A stretch of DNA of 8,944 nucleotides from positions 1 through 8,944 of the forward strand of contig CALLZA010000807.1 of assembly GCA_937858165.1 (NCBI GenBank), in the 5' to 3' direction. The position numbers and the translations under genes are program-made. The notes beneath the pieces are model-generated. The model was given only the letters and a program-made list of their open reading frames with translations, did not search any database and was not told where the DNA came from. The stretch comes from an uncultured Ardenticatenia bacterium (GTDB lineage: Bacteria > Chloroflexota > Anaerolineae > Promineifilales > Promineifilaceae). Below, piece after piece: positions 5,577-8,944 of this stretch (position 1 is the first letter of the stretch; every line of letters begins with the position of its first letter).

Positions 5577-5993
5577 ATGAAAACCTTCCTCAGGTTGGGA
5601 CAAGGTTTGCTCGACGGCCTGCTGGGCGCGGCTACCGGCTTTGCGCTCGCCACGCTGTCGTTTGTCGGCCTGGCGCTGCTCGACGGGGCGCGGGTGGGTG
5701 AAGCGGCCGGCTTCGGGCTGGCCGTGGGCGTGGCCGGTGGGATGATGGGCGGGCTGATTGGCCTGGCGGTCGGCATACTGGATCTCGGCCTGTTGGGTGG
5801 CGCGCTGGCCGGGTTGGCAGCGACACTGGCCGCCGTCGTCTTCTACGTGTTCGTCTTGGGCGACCCCGGTCGCCTGGGCTACTTCCTGCGCGAATCGGGC
5901 GTTATTTTTCTCGTGCTGGGTCTGCCGGCGGTGCTGACCGGCGTCGTGACCGCAGCGATTCAAAAGCAGATACATGCGCGCCGCCATGCCTAA
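5577..5993 (+). CDS. Small multi-pass membrane protein, unknown function
   Basis: A 138-residue very hydrophobic protein, rich in Gly, Ala, Leu and Val, with about four predicted membrane segments (roughly 15-36, 45-69, 72-94 and 107-128). Glycine-rich helix faces (VGVAGGMMGGLIGLAVG, LGGALAGLAA) suggest tight helix packing. The short C-terminus is basic (QKQIHARRHA). I do not recognise a family or catalytic motif. The start is ATG 5577 (weak AGGG upstream); a TTG at 5541 would add 12 residues. Its 3' end overlaps the start of the downstream phosphotransferase gene, so the two are probably co-transcribed and translationally coupled; no functional link can be read from the sequence. Upstream (5551-5563) is a small TTGCTT-T-AAGCAA palindrome of unknown role. 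Confidence 0.75.
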   Translation: MKTFLRLGQGLLDGLLGAATGFALATLSFVGLALLDGARVGEAAGFGLAVGVAGGMMGGLIGLAVGILDLGLLGGALAGLAATLAAVVFYVFVLGDPGRLGYFLRESGVIFLVLGLPAVLTGVVTAAIQKQIHARRHA

Positions 5994-7062
5994 TCAAGTC
6001 ATCACCACTCCTGAGCAAATCACTCTACCGTGGCTCACGCGTGTGCTGGAGGCCGGCGGGGCGCTGACTTCCGGCGCGGTGAGCGCGTTCGACATCGACA
6101 CCGGTCGCGGCAACTGGTCGTCGAACGCCATTCTCCACATGCGCTATAGCGACGGCGCGCAGGGCCAACGACCGCCGCGGCTCTTCCTGAAGATGGTCGA
6201 GACAGACCTTGACGACGAATCGTTCGGCGCGTCGGAAGTGACGTACTATACCCGCGACTACGTCGACGCGGCCAACGCGCCGCTGGTGCGCTGCTACGAC
6301 GCCGCCTATTCCCAGGCGTTGCGCCGCTACCACTTGCTCCTCGACGACGTGTCGCCCACCCACGTCACCGCCGCCGACAAACCGCCGACCCTGGCCTATG
6401 GGCTGGCGCTGGCCGAGGGGCTGGCGGCGCTGCACGCCCATTGGTGGGGCGCGGTGCGATTGGCCGAGGCGGCCGCGCCTATTCACGACGCGGCCTTCAT
6501 CCAGCGCTTCGTCGCCATCGCCGAACCGGGTGTAGCCCACATCGTAGCCGCCGCCGGCGACCAACTGGAACCCCACTGGCCGGGCCTGATGCATAACCTG
6601 TACGCCCGGCATCCGGCGGCGCTGATTGCCCGCACCGCCGACGCCAATGGCTTCACCCTTATCCACGGCGACGTGGGCGAGAACAACGTCCTGGTGCCGC
6701 GCGAGGGCGAACGACCGATCTACATCATCGACCGGCAGCCGTTCGACTGGAGCCTGACCACCTGGCTGGGCGTCTACGATTTGGCCTACGCCATGCTAAT
6801 CGACTGGGACACGCCCACCCGGCGGGCGCTGGAGTGGCCAGTGCTGCGGCGCTACCATGACGAGTTGCGGCGGCGCGGCGTGACGGGCTATAGCTGGGAG
6901 CAGTTGGTCGAAGACTACCGGCTGACGGCGGCGATGGGTGTCTACGTCGCCACCGAGTACTGCCGCGGCGGCGTCACTTCCCGCTGGTGGAGCTTCGGGC
7001 CGACCATGCTGCGGCGCGTGCTGACCGCCTGCGACGACCTGCAATGTGCCGACCTCTGGTGA
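5974..7062 (+). CDS. APH / ecdysteroid-kinase-like phosphotransferase
   Basis: A 362-residue protein-kinase-fold small-molecule phosphotransferase (aminoglycoside/choline-kinase-type superfamily, closest in feel to the DUF1679/EcKinase-like group). It transfers the ATP gamma-phosphate to an unknown, presumably hydroxylated substrate in the cytoplasm. Motifs: an N-terminal TPEQITLPWLTRVL segment (12-25), a probable nucleotide-binding Lys in LFLKMVE (K73) with partner Glu in SEVTYY (E88), a hinge-like YHLLLDDVS (119-127), the catalytic loop LIHGDVGENNVLV (229-241; D233 catalytic, N238 metal ligand), and metal-binding Asp in IYIIDRQPFDWS (D253). ATG 5974 is the longest start; ATG 5986 (MPNQVITTP) is equally plausible. 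Either way the start overlaps the upstream membrane-protein gene, by 20 or 8 bases. It ends 7 bases from convergent lplA with no visible terminator between. Confidence 0.85.
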   Translation: MRAAMPNQVITTPEQITLPWLTRVLEAGGALTSGAVSAFDIDTGRGNWSSNAILHMRYSDGAQGQRPPRLFLKMVETDLDDESFGASEVTYYTRDYVDAANAPLVRCYDAAYSQALRRYHLLLDDVSPTHVTAADKPPTLAYGLALAEGLAALHAHWWGAVRLAEAAAPIHDAAFIQRFVAIAEPGVAHIVAAAGDQLEPHWPGLMHNLYARHPAALIARTADANGFTLIHGDVGENNVLVPREGERPIYIIDRQPFDWSLTTWLGVYDLAYAMLIDWDTPTRRALEWPVLRRYHDELRRRGVTGYSWEQLVEDYRLTAAMGVYVATEYCRGGVTSRWWSFGPTMLRRVLTACDDLQCADLW

Positions 7063-7069
7063 GGCGGGC

Positions 7070-8050
7070 CTAGATCAGGACGCCCAGCAACGCTTCGGCA
7101 GGGACGTTGTAGAAGTAGTCGTCAACCGGCAGGCTCACCAGCCTGTCGCGCAGGTCTTCCCGACGGTGGGGCACGCCGACCAACGCCGCGGCGACCTCCT
7201 CCGGGTCGCGCCGGTTGAAGAAGTCGCCGTAAAACCGGGCGTCGGCGATGACGCCGCCATTCACGTTGAGAGCGACCTCCAGCGTGCCGCCCGGCGTGCG
7301 CGCCGACTTGCGATAGTTATAGACCGGCGAGTGGCCGTAGTTCCACTCCCACGTGGCGTACTTCTCGTCGCGCAGCCGGCTGATCGCGGCCACGTCAGCG
7401 GGCGTGAAGGCGTAGGTTTCGGCGTCGGGCGTGGCGGCCATGACGTGGGCCATCAGGTGGTCGCGAAATTCCAGCACAGTCATCGGCCGCGACAGGTGCT
7501 CGCTGATGTTGGTCACCCGGCTGCGGACGGACTTGACCGCCTTGTCGGCGAACTTGGCCGGGTCGGGGCGCAGGGCGGCCGAAACGTCAGCCATGCGCGC
7601 TGCGAACAGCAAGGTGCCGTGGTGGAGAATGCGGTTGCCGCTGACGTACTCGGCGTTGCCGGAGAACTTGCGGCCGTCGATGGTCAGGTCGTTGCGCCCC
7701 TCGAAGCGAGCGTCCACACCCAACGCCTGTAACGCCTCGAGAATGGGCTGGGTGAAGCGCCGGAAGTCGACCTGCGCCCGACCATCGCTGTCGGCGATGA
7801 AGGTAAAGTTGAGGTTGCCCAGGTCGTGGAAGACCGCGCCGCCGCCGGAGAGGCGACGCACGACCGGGATGTCGTTGACCCGCACGTAGTCGGCGTCGAT
7901 TTCGGCCAGCGTGTTCTGGTGGCGGCCAACGATGACCGCCGGGGCGTTGCGCCACAGCATGAAGCACTCGGCCGCGAAGTGGGTCATGGCGTACTCTTCA
8001 GCCGCCAGGTTAAAATACGGATCGGTTTCGTGTCGGATGAGGCAAAGCAT
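7070..8050 (-). CDS. lplA: Lipoate-protein ligase A
   Basis: LplA activates free lipoate (or octanoate) with ATP to lipoyl-AMP and attaches it to the lysine of E2 and GcvH lipoyl domains. The protein is 326 residues, near the usual two-domain LplA length. The N-terminal catalytic domain shows MLCLIRHETDPYFNLAAEEY (1-20), RRLSGGGAVFHDLGNLNFTF (65-84), EGRNDLTIDGRKFSGNAEY (117-135; K128 is the expected catalytic lysine) and HHGTLLF (143-149). The C-terminal accessory domain shows WEWNYGHSPVYNYRKSARTPGG (234-255) and GDFFNRRDPEEVAAAL (275-290). I choose ATG 8050, where the family's conserved N-terminus begins; AGGTGGAG lies about 12 bases upstream. A frame extension to 8119 has no family support. 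The gene is divergent from the heliorhodopsin gene and convergent with the phosphotransferase gene. Confidence 0.95.
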   Translation of the reverse strand: MLCLIRHETDPYFNLAAEEYAMTHFAAECFMLWRNAPAVIVGRHQNTLAEIDADYVRVNDIPVVRRLSGGGAVFHDLGNLNFTFIADSDGRAQVDFRRFTQPILEALQALGVDARFEGRNDLTIDGRKFSGNAEYVSGNRILHHGTLLFAARMADVSAALRPDPAKFADKAVKSVRSRVTNISEHLSRPMTVLEFRDHLMAHVMAATPDAETYAFTPADVAAISRLRDEKYATWEWNYGHSPVYNYRKSARTPGGTLEVALNVNGGVIADARFYGDFFNRRDPEEVAAALVGVPHRREDLRDRLVSLPVDDYFYNVPAEALLGVLI

Positions 8051-8074
8051 GGTGAATGTTGGCTCCACCTCGGA

Positions 8075-8103
8075 ATCATAGCCGCGTGGGTCAGAAATGT
8101 CAC
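8075..8103 (-). promoter_or_regulatory. lplA: Candidate sigma-70-type promoter of lplA
   Basis: The minus strand reads GTGACA (8103-8098), a 17-bp spacer, then TATGAT (8080-8075); each hexamer is one base from consensus. The predicted start is near 8068, leaving a leader of about 17 bases that would include only part of the AGGTGGAG site. Confidence 0.45.
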
Positions 8104-8120
8104 GCGCTACAAACAACATA

Positions 8121-8132
8121 TTGATCGATCAA
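8121..8132. promoter_or_regulatory. 12-bp perfect palindrome between divergent promoters
   Basis: TTGATCGATCAA is a perfect 12-bp palindrome centred between the lplA promoter and the heliorhodopsin -35 box, ending 4 bases before the latter. The position suits an operator, but no regulator can be named. Confidence 0.35.
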
Positions 8133-8136
8133 AACG

Positions 8137-8165
8137 TTGCAAAAGCTGTACAAACTGTGTATACT
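8137..8165 (+). promoter_or_regulatory. Sigma-70-type promoter of heliorhodopsin gene
   Basis: TTGCAA (8137-8142), a 17-bp spacer and TATACT (8160-8165) form a well-spaced promoter, with the start expected near 8172 and a leader of about 44 bases. The spacer holds a TGTACA palindrome (8147-8152), and a GTATAC palindrome (8159-8164) overlaps the -10; these could be operator half-sites. Confidence 0.6.
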
Positions 8166-8202
8166 TCCGACAGATGGACAACACGGTCCATAGACTTAAA
8201 AC

Positions 8203-8207
8203 AGGAG
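8203..8207 (+). promoter_or_regulatory. Ribosome binding site of heliorhodopsin gene
   Basis: AGGAG lies eight bases upstream of GTG 8216 and decides that start over the in-frame ATGs at 8174 (almost at the predicted transcription start) and 8342 (no Shine-Dalgarno). Confidence 0.7.
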
Positions 8208-8215
8208 ACAACAAC

Positions 8216-8739
8216 GTGACGAAGAGTCGGACCACACCAACCAACAGCAAGACGCCCCGCAAGAGCTCAGGCGGCGTTAGTTCGGCGACTGCCGGCGCCC
8301 CGGCCGCTGCCGCAACCACGCCCACCGGCACGCCGGCCGAGATGGAGAAGAAGTTCGCCGGTCTGCGCCGCTTCAACCTCATCATGGGCTTTCTGCACCT
8401 CGTGCAGGGCATTTTCATGATCGTCGTCAGCAACGACACGACCTACCCCATCTTCACCAACTATCTCAACTTCGACGTCGCCAGCCGCTCGCTCAGCCCC
8501 AACCCCCAGTTGCTCTACGAACTGCGCTTCGGGCCGGCCGTGGCCGCCTTCCTGCTCATCTCGGCCATAGCCCACTTCTATCTGGCAACCGTCGGCTACG
8601 AGCGGTACGTCAAGAATCTGAAGCAGGGCATGAACCCCATCCGCTTCTATGAGTACGCGCTCAGCTCGTCGCTGATGATCGTCCTGATCGGCATGCTCAT
8701 CGGCCTGTGGGATTTGGGGGCCATCCTCCTCATCTTCAC
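8216..8739 (+). CDS. Heliorhodopsin, 3' truncated by contig end
   Basis: Residues 1-174 of a heliorhodopsin, a seven-helix retinal protein inserted with its N-terminus in the cytoplasm, opposite to type-1 rhodopsins. After a basic, Ala/Thr/Pro/Ser-rich tail (1-42) come helix A (FNLIMGFLHLVQ, 53-64), a long A-B loop (ND at 73-74, YLNFD at 83-87), helix B (FGPAVAAFLLISAIAHFYLA, 105-124) and helix C (FYEYALSSSLMIVLIGMLIG, 144-163), then the start of the next segment (WDLGAILLIF). E146 in YEYALSSS aligns with the counterion Glu107 of heliorhodopsin 48C12; H61 and H120 match its conserved His23 and His80. The retinal lysine in helix G is lost. In frame, the sequence continues into adapter (LLYTSDAADE), which must be discarded. 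GTG 8216 is chosen for its AGGAG site. The function (signalling or enzyme regulation rather than strong ion pumping) is inferred from the family. Confidence 0.92.
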
Positions 8740-8944
8740 CTGTCTCTTATACACATCTGACGCTGCCGACGAGCGATCTAGTGTAGATCTCGGTGGTCGC
8801 CGTATCATTAAAAAAAAAAAAACGAAGTAATCAGAAGGACACCAAGCAGCGGTGCAAGTAACGAAGCAATATGAGCACACAACATGTAACATGGCAACTG
8901 AAATAGAGCCGAACCAGACAACATAAGAAATCAAGTAAAGAAAA
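8740..8944. other. Nextera adapter read-through, poly-A and junk (artefact)
   Basis: Positions 8740-8758 are an exact Tn5 mosaic end (reverse orientation), 8759-8772 the i5 linker, 8773-8780 GCGATCTA (the reverse complement of the index seen at the other end), and 8781-8809 the P5 complement. Then come 13 A (8810-8822) and 122 bases of meaningless sequence. This is read-through past a library fragment, not genomic DNA. The minus-strand frame at 8647-8934 is a product of it. Confidence 0.98.

Noticed and set aside
8174..8176. ATG 8174 as a leaderless start of the heliorhodopsin
   Set aside because: It is possible given the promoter position, but the well-spaced Shine-Dalgarno at GTG 8216 is better evidence.
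7826..8215. Long upstream extension of the heliorhodopsin frame
   Set aside because: It overlaps lplA and the promoter region; AGGAG before GTG 8216 gives the better start.
8647..8934. Minus-strand 95-codon frame with hydrophobic start
   Set aside because: It is made of junk, poly-T and adapter sequence, including the typical adapter-derived peptide VYKRQ.

Overview
The window is a short metagenome-style contig. About 8.62 kb of real GC-rich bacterial DNA (roughly 121-8739) is flanked at both ends by untrimmed Illumina Nextera adapter, index, homopolymer and junk sequence (1-120 and 8740-8944). Both real ends therefore cut through genes, and any open reading frame running into these tails is an artefact.

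The gene content points to a Chloroflexota bacterium, probably Anaerolineae/Caldilineae-like. This is an inference from four things: a MoeA protein fused to a periplasmic-binding-protein-like domain, a lipoprotein with a long Pro/Thr/Ala linker and an SH3-like domain, a heliorhodopsin, and short hairpin repeats built from 7-base units. No rRNA, tRNA, CRISPR array or transposase gene is visible.

Layout: (1) 123-1511 (+), the 3' part of a moeA-PBP_like fusion gene, carrying an in-frame heptamer-repeat hairpin inside its MoCF-type domain; (2) a perfect 31-bp-arm hairpin filling the convergent gap; (3) two adjacent minus-strand DUF892/YciF-type ferritin-like genes (1602-2141, 2152-2661) forming an operon; (4) a 444-bp gene-free stretch (2662-3105) with three inverted repeats; (5) a minus-strand SH3 lipoprotein (3106-4185); (6) an AT-rich heptamer hairpin directly after the ychF stop; (7) minus-strand ychF (4312-5406), a ribosome-associated ATPase; (8) a plus-strand pair of a four-helix membrane protein (5577-5993) and an aminoglycoside/ecdysteroid-kinase-like phosphotransferase (5974-7062) with overlapping ends; (9) minus-strand lplA (7070-8050), convergent with the kinase; (10) divergent from lplA, a heliorhodopsin gene (8216-8739), cut off by the contig end after about three transmembrane helices.

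The genes do not form one pathway. Molybdenum cofactor insertion, lipoate ligation, stress-related ferritin-like proteins and a housekeeping ATPase sit in several short transcription units. The two most interesting items are the heliorhodopsin with its own well-formed promoter, and the set of unrelated-sequence hairpin elements with shared architecture that lie inside or directly against coding genes.
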